From contig NZ_FZLO01000003.1 of assembly GCF_900197595.1 (NCBI RefSeq), positions 186,001 through 250,000 on the forward strand: a stretch of 64,000 nt of DNA, in the 5' to 3' direction. Positions 33,145 through 41,760 of the stretch are shown piece by piece. How positions within the stretch are numbered: the first letter of the stretch is position 1; each line of letters opens with the position of its first letter. The notes below the pieces were generated by a model. The model was not told where the DNA came from. It was given only the letters and a program-made list of their open reading frames with translations, and made no database searches. This DNA is from Scatolibacter rhodanostii (GTDB lineage: Bacteria > Bacillota > Clostridia > Oscillospirales > Acutalibacteraceae). A program made the translations under genes and the position numbers.

Positions 33145-34335
33145 TCATTTGCCCAAAACTGAAGCCGCAAAAGACGTGCCAAACTCTTTACATTCCTCAA
33201 TTTGTGCTTCGCTGGGTCTAAAACGAATTTTTAATCCGTCTGAAACCTTCATTCTAAGCTGTTTCAAGCGTTCCGTCAAATTGCCCACAGCCTCACCTGT
33301 CCAGCCATAAGAACCAAAAGCTGCTGCCTGCTTGCCACCGTGTGTAATGGGGAGCATATCGGCGCAAAGCTTGTGAATCGGTTCTAATGCGTCAGAAAGA
33401 ATCGTTGGTGAACCCAATAAAATGCCATCAGCCGCCAGTAAATCTGCTTTCAGGTTTGTACAGTCATCTTCCACTAAATTGTACAAACGAACCTCAACAC
33501 CTTGAGAAGCTACCGCCTCAGCAATGATAACAGCCATCTGTTTGGTATAGCCATAGGACGAAACATAAGGAATCACAACCAGTTTTTTCTCTCTTTTTTC
33601 AGGTTCAGCAGTCCACTCTTTATATCTTGCAAAAACTTCTCCAATATGAGAGTCTAAGATAGGACCATGACCTGTGCAAATCATGTCAATTTCAAGGTCA
33701 GCAATCTTGGCCATCGCCTTGCGCATAAAAGGAATAAATGGACTAAGGATGACATCGAAATAGTATTTTAAAGCGTCATAATAGGTCTCTTCGTCCTTCA
33801 CTTCACTGCGCAAAACGCTCTCTGTGCCATAGTGTGCTCCAAAAGAGTCGCAAGTAAACAGCATTTTTTCTTCTGGAATATAAGTGAACATTGTATCCGG
33901 CCAATGCAAGTTGGGTGCCATAATAAAACGCAATGTTTTATCTCCCAAAGAAATTTCATCACCTTCTTTGGCAACTCTTGACTTAAAGGAGCGATTCAAA
34001 ATCTCCTTTAAGTTACTTAAAGCCGCTGTGGTACCAATAATTTCGATTTCAGGGTTCAAATCCAGTAATCTGGCAATACTGCCCGAGTGATCAGGCTCTG
34101 TATGGTTGACAATAATATAGTCCACCTTATTAGCTCCGACTAACTCCTGAACCTCACGGATATAGTCTTCTACAAAAACTTCTTTAGCTGTTTCAATCAG
34201 CGCTGTTTTCTCGCTGCCCACGATAGTATAAGCATTATAGGTTGTGCCGTACTTTGTTTCCATGATAATGTCAAATACTTTTAGCTCACGGTCAAAAACA
34301 CCATTCCACCAAATTTTTTCTCTGAGTTGTTTCAA
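33145..34335 (-). CDS. fprA: FprA-type flavodiiron protein
   Basis: A flavodiiron protein that reduces oxygen (to water) or nitric oxide to protect an anaerobe. The 396-residue product has the metallo-beta-lactamase domain (1-250) with diiron ligands in 'NHTEPDHSG' (about residues 78-86) and further His/Asp at 'TCDSFGAH' and 'CTGHGPI', then a flavodoxin domain (255-396) with the FMN loop 'VSSYGYTKQM'. GGAGG precedes the ATG. Its likely electron donor, a rubredoxin-flavin reductase fusion, is encoded 4 kb away at 38205-38864. Confidence 0.95.
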   Translation of the reverse strand: MKQLREKIWWNGVFDRELKVFDIIMETKYGTTYNAYTIVGSEKTALIETAKEVFVEDYIREVQELVGANKVDYIIVNHTEPDHSGSIARLLDLNPEIEIIGTTAALSNLKEILNRSFKSRVAKEGDEISLGDKTLRFIMAPNLHWPDTMFTYIPEEKMLFTCDSFGAHYGTESVLRSEVKDEETYYDALKYYFDVILSPFIPFMRKAMAKIADLEIDMICTGHGPILDSHIGEVFARYKEWTAEPEKREKKLVVIPYVSSYGYTKQMAVIIAEAVASQGVEVRLYNLVEDDCTNLKADLLAADGILLGSPTILSDALEPIHKLCADMLPITHGGKQAAAFGSYGWTGEAVGNLTERLKQLRMKVSDGLKIRFRPSEAQIEECKEFGTSFAASVLGK

Positions 34336-34412
34336 GTTTGTCTCCTCCTTCGTGCAAATGGACGGGCAAAATTCTTTTTTAATATGATAAAAAGCTCTTT
34401 TATCGTCTTTAT

Positions 34413-34427
34413 CTATCTAACAGATAG
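34413..34427. promoter_or_regulatory. Small palindrome upstream of fprA
   Basis: CTATCT and AGATAG flank a 3-base centre in the 250-base gap ahead of fprA. It may be a regulator site; no matching consensus is recalled. Confidence 0.3.
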
Positions 34428-34586
34428 TCTACCATATTTCGCATCATTTTTCATCTATTTTATGAGAAAATGACATAAAAACTAAAAAAATAATTTAATT
34501 CTTATTGAATTACAGCAACTTGCTAAATGGTATGAGAAAAAGAAAAGAGAAAAGCAAGAAATCCCACTTCCCTCTTTCTATATAAT

Positions 34587-35531
34587 TTATTTAGCCAGCA
34601 TTGCTTTTACTTTTTCTTCAATTTTTTCTGCTGAAAGTCCAAATTGTTTGAGCAAATCTTTTGCCGGCCCAGAATGACCAAAAGTATCTTCTACACCAAT
34701 TCTACCCATCGGTACAGGATAATTTTCTGCCAAACAAGAAGCCACTGCTTCACCCAAACCACCAATGATATTGTGTTCTTCAACAGTCAAAATTCTTCCG
34801 GTTTCTTTTGCTGCTTGAATGACAAGCTCTTGATCAAGAGGTTTGATGGTATGAATATTAATCACTCTGGCACTAATACCCTGCTTTTCAAGGCTCACAG
34901 CTGCTACCAGTGCTTCTTGCACCATAAGACCAGTAGCAATAATCGTGATTTCTTTACCATCTTTCAGGGTAATTCCCTTGCCAATTTCGAACTGATAATC
35001 ATCATTGTTATTCACGCTGTCAACAGGCAAGCGTCCTAAACGAATGTAGACAGGACCATAGTATTCGGCAGCTGCACGAATGGCAGCATGCATTTCATAA
35101 TGGTCACAAGGGTTCAGCACCACCATACCAGGAATAGTACGCATCAAGGCAATATCTTCACAGCACTGATGAGTAGCGCCGTCTTCACCTACAGAAATAC
35201 CAGCGTGTGAACCGACTATTTTTACGTTTAGGTGCGGATATCCAACTGAGTTTCTGACTTGTTCAAATGCTCTGCCTGCTGCAAACATCGCAAAAGAAGC
35301 AGCAAAAGGAATTTTACCGCAAGTAGAAAGCCCTGCTGCAATGCCAATCATGTTGCATTCAGCAATTCCGCAATCAATAAAACGGTCTTCATGATTTTTT
35401 TTGAACATAATTGTCTTGGTTGCTTCTGCAAGATCAGCGTCCAAAACAACAATATCTTTATTTGTGTCAGCCAATTGAGAAATAGCCTCACCAAAGCTTT
35501 CTCTCGTTGCCTTATTTACCATTTCAGCCAT
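34587..35531 (-). CDS. Transketolase, C-terminal subunit
   Basis: The pyrimidine-binding and C-terminal part of a two-gene transketolase of the pentose phosphate pathway. The 314-residue product has 'DIVVLDADLAEATKT', 'FIDCGIAECNMIGIAAGLST' (the conserved activating Glu), 'VGEDGATHQCCEDIALMRTIPG' and 'TVEEHNIIGGLGEAV'. Its ATG overlaps the N-terminal subunit gene by one base (TAATG), ensuring equal production. Split transketolases are common in Clostridia and archaea. Confidence 0.94.
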   Translation of the reverse strand: MAEMVNKATRESFGEAISQLADTNKDIVVLDADLAEATKTIMFKKNHEDRFIDCGIAECNMIGIAAGLSTCGKIPFAASFAMFAAGRAFEQVRNSVGYPHLNVKIVGSHAGISVGEDGATHQCCEDIALMRTIPGMVVLNPCDHYEMHAAIRAAAEYYGPVYIRLGRLPVDSVNNNDDYQFEIGKGITLKDGKEITIIATGLMVQEALVAAVSLEKQGISARVINIHTIKPLDQELVIQAAKETGRILTVEEHNIIGGLGEAVASCLAENYPVPMGRIGVEDTFGHSGPAKDLLKQFGLSAEKIEEKVKAMLAK

Positions 35532-36373
35532 TATTGTTCCTCCTTTGCTAGATTCGCTTTCAGTTCTGTCATTGCCAGCTCATATTCTTCCGCATTAGGA
35601 GCTTTACCGTGCCAGGAAGCTTGATTTTCCATGAAAGAAACGCCATTGCCTTTTTTTGTCTTGGCAATGATTGCCACTGGCTTGCCTTTTACTGTCTTGG
35701 CAAAATCAAGAGCTTTTTCAATCTCTTTAAAGCAGTTTCCGTTAATGCTCATGACTTCAAAACCAAAAGCTTTGAATTTCTCGTCAATAGGCTCAGGACC
35801 GCCAACATCTTCAATTCGACCATCAATCTGAAGACCATTATAATCAACAATGGCACACAGATTGTCTAGTTTTTTGTGTCCGGCAAACATAGCAGCTTCC
35901 CAAACTTGTCCTTCTTCCAATTCACCGTCGCCGAGCAAAGCATAAACACGATAATCTTTGTTGTCGAGCTTTCCGGCAACAGCCATACCGACAGCTGCTG
36001 AAATACCTTGTCCCAATGAACCGGTAGTCATATCTACGCCGGGTGTACCTTTCATATCAGGGTGACCCTGCAGCATAGCCCCAATATGGCGCAAAGATTT
36101 TAGCTCATCCACAGAAAAATAGCCGCGATTCGCCAAAGTGGAATAAAGTCCGGGTGCGCAGTGTCCTTTTGAAAGAACAAAACGGTCACGATTTTCATCT
36201 TTGGGGTTGGCAGGGTCGATATTCATTTCCTTAAAGTAAAGATAGGTCATAATATCAGCAGAGGACAACGAACCACCCGGATGTCCGGATTTTGCATGAA
36301 ACACGCCCTCGATAATACCGAGTCTGATTTTCGCTGCCGCCACCTTCAGTTCTTTTAATTCTTTATCTGTCAT
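35531..36373 (-). CDS. Transketolase, N-terminal subunit
   Basis: The thiamine-diphosphate binding half of the split transketolase. The 280-residue product has 'AKSGHPGGSLSSADIMTYLYF', 'FVLSKGHCAPGLY', 'GSLGQGISAAVGMA' and the cofactor motif 'GDGELEEGQVWEAA...DNLCAIVDYN' ending in Asn. The ATG at 36373 follows AGAAAGGGG; eleven upstream codons in frame are not used. It is followed directly by the C-terminal subunit. Confidence 0.94.
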   Translation of the reverse strand: MTDKELKELKVAAAKIRLGIIEGVFHAKSGHPGGSLSSADIMTYLYFKEMNIDPANPKDENRDRFVLSKGHCAPGLYSTLANRGYFSVDELKSLRHIGAMLQGHPDMKGTPGVDMTTGSLGQGISAAVGMAVAGKLDNKDYRVYALLGDGELEEGQVWEAAMFAGHKKLDNLCAIVDYNGLQIDGRIEDVGGPEPIDEKFKAFGFEVMSINGNCFKEIEKALDFAKTVKGKPVAIIAKTKKGNGVSFMENQASWHGKAPNAEEYELAMTELKANLAKEEQ

Positions 36374-36421
36374 ATTGAGCCCCTTTCTAGCAATAAAGTT
36401 GCACACTTTTTCTCAATTTAA

Positions 36422-36450
36422 ATTGTATAATATTCGCTGTAAAAAAGCAA
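36422..36450 (-). promoter_or_regulatory. Promoter of the transketolase operon
   Basis: On the minus strand TTGCTT (36450-36445), 17-base spacer, TACAAT (36427-36422). Confidence 0.65.
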
Positions 36451-36583
36451 GTTTTTCACAGAATTGAAATTTATTTTATCCTCTTATTCTCTCACGTGCA
36501 TATTTAATTCGGGCGGCGTAACAATAAGGATAACTTCAAAATTAAATTTCATAATTTAAATATTTTATCAAAGGAGTTTCATC

Positions 36584-36889
36584 ATGAATGACATGAACAA
36601 ATATGGTAATCTACCTATGAACATTAACCTCGTTACCCCTGTTCCTAATGCCGATGCTAAAGCAATTTCCCGACTCGTCAAGCAAAAAGGAAAAGTTTCA
36701 GGGTATGAGTTGTCTGACGGTCGTGTTCTCTCTAAGCAAGAAGGTGTTGCTCTTGCTAAACAAGGCGGAATTAGAGGGGTTGCCGTTGCCACTCGAAACG
36801 GCAGCGAATATCTCCGCTCTCTCCCAGACGGCAATGAGGGTAATAATCTTTCTGGGTTGCCGACTGCTTCTTCCAACAGCATGCAATAA
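36584..36889 (+). CDS. DUF3892 domain protein
   Basis: A 101-residue protein of the DUF3892 type, whose role is unknown. The domain covers about residues 22-96: 'VKQKGKVSGYELSDGRVLSKQEGVALAKQGGIRGV' followed by the hallmark 'GSEYLRSLPDGNEGNNLSGLP'. No signal or membrane segment. AAAGGAG precedes the ATG. It is a single gene with a likely terminator at 36920-36955. Confidence 0.82.
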   Translation: MNDMNKYGNLPMNINLVTPVPNADAKAISRLVKQKGKVSGYELSDGRVLSKQEGVALAKQGGIRGVAVATRNGSEYLRSLPDGNEGNNLSGLPTASSNSMQ

Positions 36890-36919
36890 TCAAACTAATC
36901 TTCACTTGTTTATAATTTT

Positions 36920-36960
36920 AAAGCAGGAGCGAGAAGAATTTCCCGTACCTGCTTTTATTT
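36920..36960 (+). terminator. Terminator of the DUF3892 gene
   Basis: AAAGCAGG (36920-36927) pairs with CCTGCTTT (36948-36955), followed by TATTTTG. The 20-base loop is large, so strength is moderate. Confidence 0.6.
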
Positions 36961-36997
36961 TGCCTTATTTTTCTTAATTTAGTAAGCAAATTTATCT

Positions 36998-37519
36998 TTA
37001 TTTCTCTTTCCATTCAGAAGATAAAATAGCATATTCAAAAGTATCTACCCAAATAGGGTTGCCTTGCTGGTTCTTTTTAAAAAACATATTCTCAAAAAAG
37101 TGGGCTTCTTTGCGCATTCCAATTTTTTCCATTAACCGCCAAGATGCTTCATTCCGTGGGTCACATAGTGCTGTTATTCGGTGAACACCATGTGCAAAAG
37201 CTTCTTTTATACAACCTGTTACTGCTTCAAAAGCATATCCCTTGCCTTGAAATTCGCTATTAAAGACATAACCAATCTCCCATGTACCAAACTTTCTCTC
37301 TGCAAAATAAAGGTTTCCAATCAGCTGACCTGTACTCTTTAGGCAGACAGCATAGAACTCATTTCCCTTTGAGCGCCTAAGTGCTTCTTTTTTAGCCTCT
37401 TTTTCGGTCAAAACATCATACGGTAAATATTGAACAACCTCTTCCTTAGAAAGATATTGATGCATGGCTCGCCAATCGTCTGGCTGAAATTTTCTGATTG
37501 TTAGTCGCTGTGTATCCAT
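36998..37519 (-). CDS. GNAT acetyltransferase, RimJ/RimL-like
   Basis: A 173-residue N-acetyltransferase of the Acetyltransf_3 (RimJ/RimL) type. The fold runs from 'TQRLTIRKFQPDDW' through 'WEIGYVFNSEFQGKGYAFEAV' (acetyl-CoA loop QGKGYA) to 'RNEASWRLMEKIGM', the standard motif B with Asn. The target is unknown: a protein N-terminus, an antibiotic or a small amine are all possible. It is 33 bases after the small ribbon-helix-helix-like gene and probably shares its XRE-controlled promoter. Its own ribosome site is weak. Confidence 0.85.
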   Translation of the reverse strand: MDTQRLTIRKFQPDDWRAMHQYLSKEEVVQYLPYDVLTEKEAKKEALRRSKGNEFYAVCLKSTGQLIGNLYFAERKFGTWEIGYVFNSEFQGKGYAFEAVTGCIKEAFAHGVHRITALCDPRNEASWRLMEKIGMRKEAHFFENMFFKKNQQGNPIWVDTFEYAILSSEWKEK

Positions 37520-37552
37520 TTTAGTTTTCTCATTTCTTAAAATAGGCTTTTT

Positions 37553-37717
37553 TTATCCACTGTAAGTAAATGCTTTGACAATATCATCTTCTACAGCGAT
37601 AATTTTATTATACATACTGTTGGCAATAAGTTTTTCAACTGACTCATTAGTCAAGTCCGAAATGTGCTCAAGCCATAGGCAAATCGTGTCATCTAATTCA
37701 ATTACAAATTTTTTCAT
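37553..37717 (-). CDS. 54-residue protein with ribbon-helix-helix-like pattern
   Basis: A small gene with a good ribosome site (GGAGG, 7 bases before the ATG). The product MKKFVIELDDTICLWLEHIS begins with a strand-like KFVIEL, then a helix to about residue 20 and a second helix 'NESVEKLIANSMYNKII', which resembles the strand-helix-helix of Arc/CopG/MetJ regulators. The strand carries acidic residues where DNA contacts are usually basic, so DNA binding is doubtful. It starts the minus-strand unit that includes the GNAT gene and lies opposite the XRE regulator. Real gene likely; function inferred only. Confidence 0.55.
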   Translation of the reverse strand: MKKFVIELDDTICLWLEHISDLTNESVEKLIANSMYNKIIAVEDDIVKAFTYSG

Positions 37718-37740
37718 TATTTTCCTCCATATTTTCGTTT

Positions 37741-37758
37741 CAGAGTTTATACACTCTG
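37741..37758. promoter_or_regulatory. Palindromic operator 1 of the XRE module
   Basis: CAGAGTTTATACACTCTG: inverted half-sites CAGAGT(T/G)TA. It covers the start-point region of the minus-strand promoter and the -35 of the plus-strand promoter. Confidence 0.7.
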
Positions 37759-37775
37759 AATTGTATCACTAAAAT
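37746..37775 (+). promoter_or_regulatory. Promoter of the XRE gene
   Basis: TTTATA (37746-37751), 18-base spacer, TAAAAT (37770-37775). Operator 1 overlaps its -35 and operator 2 lies just after the expected start point. Confidence 0.5.
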
Positions 37776-37788
37776 ATGAGAAAATCAA
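37760..37788 (-). promoter_or_regulatory. Promoter of the small gene and GNAT
   Basis: On the minus strand TTGATT (37788-37783), 17-base spacer, TACAAT (37765-37760). Operators 1 and 2 stand on its downstream and upstream flanks. Confidence 0.7.
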
Positions 37789-37807
37789 TAGAGTGTATAT
37801 ACTCTAT
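37788..37807. promoter_or_regulatory. Palindromic operator 2 of the XRE module
   Basis: ATAGAGTGTATATACTCTAT: same half-site AGAGTNTA as operator 1, 48 bp centre to centre. It borders the minus-strand -35 and the XRE leader, directly before the XRE ribosome site. Confidence 0.7.
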
Positions 37808-37820
37808 TGGAGGAAATTAT

Positions 37821-38069
37821 ATGGAAAATAAGTTAAAGCAAGATGTCCCTATTGGGCATAATTTAAAAAAATTTAGGCAAAAATCTGGATTATCACAAGA
37901 AAATGTTGCCGCCAAACTGCAAACTATGGGACTAGATGTCCACCAAAAAATCATCTCACAAATGGAATTGGGAACATACAGTATTCGCATTAGCGTCTTA
38001 TTAGCATTGGCTGAGTTATATGACACGCCTATTCAAGATTTTTTTTCCGATTTAAATCGCTATGAGTAA
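37821..38069 (+). CDS. XRE-family transcriptional regulator
   Basis: An 82-residue Cro/C1-type DNA-binding protein. The helix-turn-helix lies at about residues 14-68 ('LKKFRQKSGLSQENVAAKL', 'KIISQMELGTYSIRISVLLALAELYDTPIQDFF'). TTGGAGGAAATTAT precedes the ATG at 37821. An in-frame ATG at 37776 would start inside the promoter and is rejected. It is divergent from the small RHH-like gene and GNAT, and the two AGAGTNTA palindromes in the shared gap are its probable operators, so it likely represses both directions. Confidence 0.88.
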   Translation: MENKLKQDVPIGHNLKKFRQKSGLSQENVAAKLQTMGLDVHQKIISQMELGTYSIRISVLLALAELYDTPIQDFFSDLNRYE

Positions 38070-38119
38070 GTCACTTTTATCAGGTGCGTTTCTTTCTATC
38101 TGTCATTCCCACTCACCAC

Positions 38120-38160
38120 AAAAGACGGACTATCTGCTTTACGCCGATGTCCGTCTTTTA
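38120..38160. terminator. Terminator after the XRE gene
   Basis: AAAAGACGGAC (38120-38130) pairs with GTCCGTCTTTT (38149-38159). A- and T-runs on both sides make it usable in both directions, serving also the convergent flavin reductase-rubredoxin gene. Confidence 0.82.
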
Positions 38161-38204
38161 TTGTCAGCTTTTTCTTGCCAACTGCCTAATCTAAATATCT
38201 CTTT

Positions 38205-38864
38205 TTATTTTCTGACAAAAACGCGTTTTGGCATTTTGCAGACTGGGCAAAGCCAGTCATTTGGCAATTCTTCGAATCCGAAACTACGGTCGCTGTAGAC
38301 ATAACCACACACCGAGCAGACAAAGCTTTCTCCCGTGTGTTTATCAAATGTCTTCTCAGGTGCAATATAGGTTGGTGACAGTTTAGGCGAGCTGCCCTTA
38401 AGAACATGACGATAATATTCATAAGTCATTGGTTTGCCTACAGATTCTTCGCTGCCTGCCACAATTTCAGCCACATACATAGCCTGTGTGCCTGTTTCTA
38501 CTTTATTAATTACCTTGCACAAGAACCAACAGCAAGTGTTCTCTTTAATGACTGGAACCCCTTCTACCAGCACCTTATGACGAATATTGTCAAGCTTATC
38601 AGTGTTCTCTCCTGAGTTAAAACCCAGAGCACCAATTACAGTACCCGGTGTTGCTTCTGACAACACTGAAACAGTAAAAATACCGCTCTTTTCAATACAA
38701 CGATAACTGTAACTATCACGGTGAATGCTAACAGCGACAAGCGGAGGCTGTGTGTTTGCCACCTGCATGACAGTATTGACAATACAGGCAGAAGCCTTGC
38801 TTCCGTCTTTTACTCCTAGCGCATACACACCATATGAAATATTGTTTAAAATTGTTGGTTTCAT
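38205..38864 (-). CDS. hrb: Flavin reductase-rubredoxin fusion (high-molecular-weight rubredoxin)
   Basis: A 219-residue two-domain electron carrier. Residues 1-155 are a flavin reductase-like FMN domain ('[27 protein letters not shown]', '[13 protein letters not shown]', 'YVAEIVAG'). Residues 170-219 are a rubredoxin with both iron-binding pairs, '[10 protein letters not shown]' and 'WLCPVCKM'. Such Hrb proteins pass electrons from NADH to flavodiiron FprA in acetogens. GAGGTGA precedes two adjacent ATGs; the second (38864) is better spaced. It is a single gene in a different operon from fprA. Confidence 0.93.
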   Translation of the reverse strand: MKPTILNNISYGVYALGVKDGSKASACIVNTVMQVANTQPPLVAVSIHRDSYSYRCIEKSGIFTVSVLSEATPGTVIGALGFNSGENTDKLDNIRHKVLVEGVPVIKENTCCWFLCKVINKVETGTQAMYVAEIVAGSEESVGKPMTYEYYRHVLKGSSPKLSPTYIAPEKTFDKHTGESFVCSVCGYVYSDRSFGFEELPNDWLCPVCKMPKRVFVRK

Positions 38865-39018
38865 CATTCACCTCACGGTCTAAGTATTGACGACCTAGCT
38901 ACTAATTTGACTAAGTCTTTTCTTTCTATCTACGCTCTAAACAGAACTAGGTTATTTTTGTTTCTCTGTTACCAAATATATGCAGATTGTCCTTATTTAT
39001 ACGGCTAAGCTCACTTGC

Positions 39019-40287
39019 TCACTGGTTATTTTTTATTTTGTCCCAATACGCTTTAAAGGCTTGCTCATTTTTGTTTTCCCCATACTCATAGTACACCGTA
39101 TCTTTTAGTACATCCGGCAGATATTGTTGGGGTACCCAATGATTAGGATAGGCATGGGGATACTCGTAGAACTGCCCCTTATTTTTCACATCATCGCCGT
39201 CATAATGCTTGTTCTGCAAGCTTCTGGGAATACTGCCCGTTCTCCCTTTTTGTATATCCTCGCTTGCCTTATCAAGTGCTTTATAAGCTGAGTTCGATTT
39301 AGGTGCTTGTGCCACAAGCACAACCGCATTGGCAAGCGGAATTCTACCCTCTGGCAAACCTACCATCAAAGCCGCATCTACTGCCGCTTTCACAATTGGG
39401 ATAACCTGTGGCCAAGCTAGCCCCACATCTTCACAGGCACAGACCATTAATCTGCGGCAAGCTGATGGCAAATCGCCGGCTTCCAACAATCTTGCTAAAT
39501 AGTGCAGTGCCGCATCTGTATCGGAGCCACGCATTGATTTTTGAAAAGCTGACAGAATATCATAATGCTCTTCGCCGCCTTTATCATAGCGAAGCGAGCT
39601 TTTTTGAGTCAATTCTTTGGCAGACTCCAACGTAACGGTAACAATTTCATCGCCCCGATCACATGCCAAAAAAGAGAGTTCAGCTGCATTCATTGCTTTG
39701 CGAACATCGCCGCCACATGCCATAGCAATATGTTGGCACACACCTTGCTCACAACGAATCTCACGTTTGTTTTCTTCTTGCAAAATGGCGAACGCTCTCT
39801 CTACCGCTTTTTCAACTTCTTCTTTTGTCACTGGTTTAAATTCAAACACAGTGGAACGGCTCAAGATAGCATTATAAACATAAAAATATGGATTTTCAGT
39901 AGTAGAAGCAATCAGTGTAATGCTGCCGTTCTCGATGAACTCCAACAGTGTTTGCTGCTGTTTTTTATTGAAATACTGAATTTCATCTAAATAGAGCAAA
40001 ATGCCGTTCATGCCGTCAAAAGTATCGAGTTTGGCCACAATCTCTTTGATATCAGCTGTTGAAGCTGTTGTGCCATTAAGCTTTGCCAAATACATATGAC
40101 TATTTTGTGCAATAATAGAGGCCACGGTGGTCTTACCAATGCCAGAAGGGCCATAGAACACCATGTTGGGGATTTTTCCCGAATCAATGATTCGCCGAAG
40201 CACCTTGCCTTCACCCAAAATATGCTTTTGTCCCACCACTTCATCCAGCGTTTGAGGACGAATTCTATCTGCCAAAGGTGCTGCCAC
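39019..40287 (-). CDS. rarA: Replication-associated recombination protein A (RarA/MgsA)
   Basis: A clamp-loader-like AAA+ ATPase that acts at stalled replication forks. The 422-residue product starts 'VAAPLADRIRPQTLDEVVGQKHIL', has Walker A 'GPSGIGKTT', Walker B 'LYLDEIQ', sensor 1 'ASTTENPYF' and the C-terminal MgsA domain ('ARLLEAGDLPSACRRLMVCACEDVGLA'). The start is GTG at 40287, with GGGAGGG 6 bases upstream; a longer frame from a TTG lies ahead of that ribosome site and is rejected. It follows glyA closely. Confidence 0.94.
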   Translation of the reverse strand: MAAPLADRIRPQTLDEVVGQKHILGEGKVLRRIIDSGKIPNMVFYGPSGIGKTTVASIIAQNSHMYLAKLNGTTASTADIKEIVAKLDTFDGMNGILLYLDEIQYFNKKQQQTLLEFIENGSITLIASTTENPYFYVYNAILSRSTVFEFKPVTKEEVEKAVERAFAILQEENKREIRCEQGVCQHIAMACGGDVRKAMNAAELSFLACDRGDEIVTVTLESAKELTQKSSLRYDKGGEEHYDILSAFQKSMRGSDTDAALHYLARLLEAGDLPSACRRLMVCACEDVGLAWPQVIPIVKAAVDAALMVGLPEGRIPLANAVVLVAQAPKSNSAYKALDKASEDIQKGRTGSIPRSLQNKHYDGDDVKNKGQFYEYPHAYPNHWVPQQYLPDVLKDTVYYEYGENKNEQAFKAYWDKIKNNQ

Positions 40288-40320
40288 GGTCTTCCCTCCC
40301 TCTTTGCCTGTCAAACTCTA

Positions 40321-41577
40321 TTATTGATAAAGCGGAAATTTCTTGCAAATGCTATCTACTTTGGCTCTAATTTCTTCAATTTTAGACTCAAAATCATCGC
40401 CCATTGTCATGACAATGCACTCGGCAATGGCTTCCATCTCTTCTTTATCGAAACCACGTGTGGTCACAGCTGCCGTACCAATTCTTACACCACTTGTAGT
40501 AAACGGACTGCGTTTTTCACCAGGAACGGTATTCTTATTAGCCGTAATATAAACTTCATCCAAGCGTTTTTCAAGTTCTTTACCTGTGAGTTCAGAATCA
40601 GACAAATCAATGGTCATCAAGTGATTATCTGTTCCACCTGAAACCAATTTTACGCCTTTTGCCAATAAAGCAGCCGCCAAAGTCTGTGCATTCTCAACAA
40701 TCTTGGCACCATATTCTTTAAAGGACGGTTCAAGTGCCTCACCCAAACAAACTGCCTTAGACGCAATTACATGCATGAGAGGGCCGCCTTGCGTGCCGGG
40801 GAAAATCGCTTTATCAATTGCTTTTGCAAATTCTTCTTTGCAAAGAATCAAACCGCCTCTTGGGCCTCTCAATGTTTTATGCGTTGTGGTTGTCACAACA
40901 TGAGCATACGGAACTGGACTTGGGTGCACACCGGCCGCCACTAGACCGGCAATGTGTGCCATATCCACCATTAAAATGGCACCGCAGGCATCGGCAATTT
41001 CTCTGAATTTTTTGAAGTCAATCACTCTGGGGTAGGCACTCGCGCCGGCAACAATCATCTTTGGTTTGGCTTCGAGTGCAATTTCCATCACCTTGTCATA
41101 ATCAATTCTTCCCGTTTCAGAATCTACACCATAAGGTACAAAGTTGTAAAGTGCGCCTGAAATATTGACAGGAGAGCCGTGTGTCAAATGTCCGCCCTCG
41201 GCAAGATTCATGCCTAAAACAGTGTCTCCCGGTTGTAGAAGAGCAAAATAAACCGCCATGTTGGCTTGTGCACCAGAGTGTGGCTGAACGTTGGCATGCT
41301 CTGCTCCAAAAAGCTCGCAGGCACGTTTTATGGCAAGGTCTTCTACAATATCAACGCACTGGCATCCGCCGTAATAACGTTTAGCAGGATAGCCCTCTGC
41401 ATATTTATTCGTCAAAACACTACCCATCGCTGCCATAACACCCGGTGAAACTATATTTTCAGAAGCAATCAGCTCAATATTTCTCTGCTGACGCTCAAAT
41501 TCTAACTGCATGGCCTCTCCAACTGCGCTATCTTTTCCCTTAACAAACCCAATGCTATCCATCAAATCGTTGAACAT
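40321..41577 (-). CDS. glyA: Serine hydroxymethyltransferase
   Basis: PLP enzyme that interconverts serine and glycine and loads the one-carbon pool. The 418-residue product has '[30 protein letters not shown]', '[13 protein letters not shown]' and the PLP lysine in '[15 protein letters not shown]' (about residue 228). Length and motifs are normal. GGAGAAAGTGCC precedes the ATG; a strong promoter is 45 bases further on. rarA follows within 34 bases. Confidence 0.97.
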   Translation of the reverse strand: MFNDLMDSIGFVKGKDSAVGEAMQLEFERQQRNIELIASENIVSPGVMAAMGSVLTNKYAEGYPAKRYYGGCQCVDIVEDLAIKRACELFGAEHANVQPHSGAQANMAVYFALLQPGDTVLGMNLAEGGHLTHGSPVNISGALYNFVPYGVDSETGRIDYDKVMEIALEAKPKMIVAGASAYPRVIDFKKFREIADACGAILMVDMAHIAGLVAAGVHPSPVPYAHVVTTTTHKTLRGPRGGLILCKEEFAKAIDKAIFPGTQGGPLMHVIASKAVCLGEALEPSFKEYGAKIVENAQTLAAALLAKGVKLVSGGTDNHLMTIDLSDSELTGKELEKRLDEVYITANKNTVPGEKRSPFTTSGVRIGTAAVTTRGFDKEEMEAIAECIVMTMGDDFESKIEEIRAKVDSICKKFPLYQ

Positions 41578-41621
41578 GGCACTTTCTCCTTTTTTCCGCT
41601 CATATGGTCGGCTTTTTCCCT

Positions 41622-41650
41622 ATTATACTCTAATTCTAAACACTGTACAA
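41622..41650 (-). promoter_or_regulatory. Promoter of glyA-rarA
   Basis: On the minus strand TTGTAC (41650-41645), 17-base spacer, TATAAT (41627-41622). Confidence 0.85.
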
Positions 41651-41688
41651 CCCAAAAAATCGCCAAAATGTTCTGTTTATAAAAAAAC

Positions 41689-41717
41689 TTGTCAGATTTC
41701 TTTAAAACAGGTATACT
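41689..41717 (+). promoter_or_regulatory. Promoter of ppa
   Basis: TTGTCA (41689-41694), 17-base spacer, TATACT (41712-41717), 44 bases before the ppa start. Confidence 0.82.
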
Positions 41718-41760
41718 AATACAAATATCTAAAATAGAATCATACTGAAAGGTAATTGCT

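Noticed and set aside
36568-36882. A 104-codon open frame opposite the DUF3892 gene
   Set aside because: It mirrors the DUF3892 gene, which has clear family motifs and a ribosome site; the opposite frame has neither.
36998-37717. A classical TacAT/AtaRT-type acetyltransferase toxin-antitoxin pair
   Set aside because: The GNAT has a RimJ/RimL-like sequence and the small protein is shorter than DUF1778 antitoxins, so only a resemblance in gene order is claimed.
37776-37820. An earlier ATG for the XRE gene
   Set aside because: It lies within the promoter and operator 2, with no ribosome site; the ATG at 37821 has GGAGG ahead of it.
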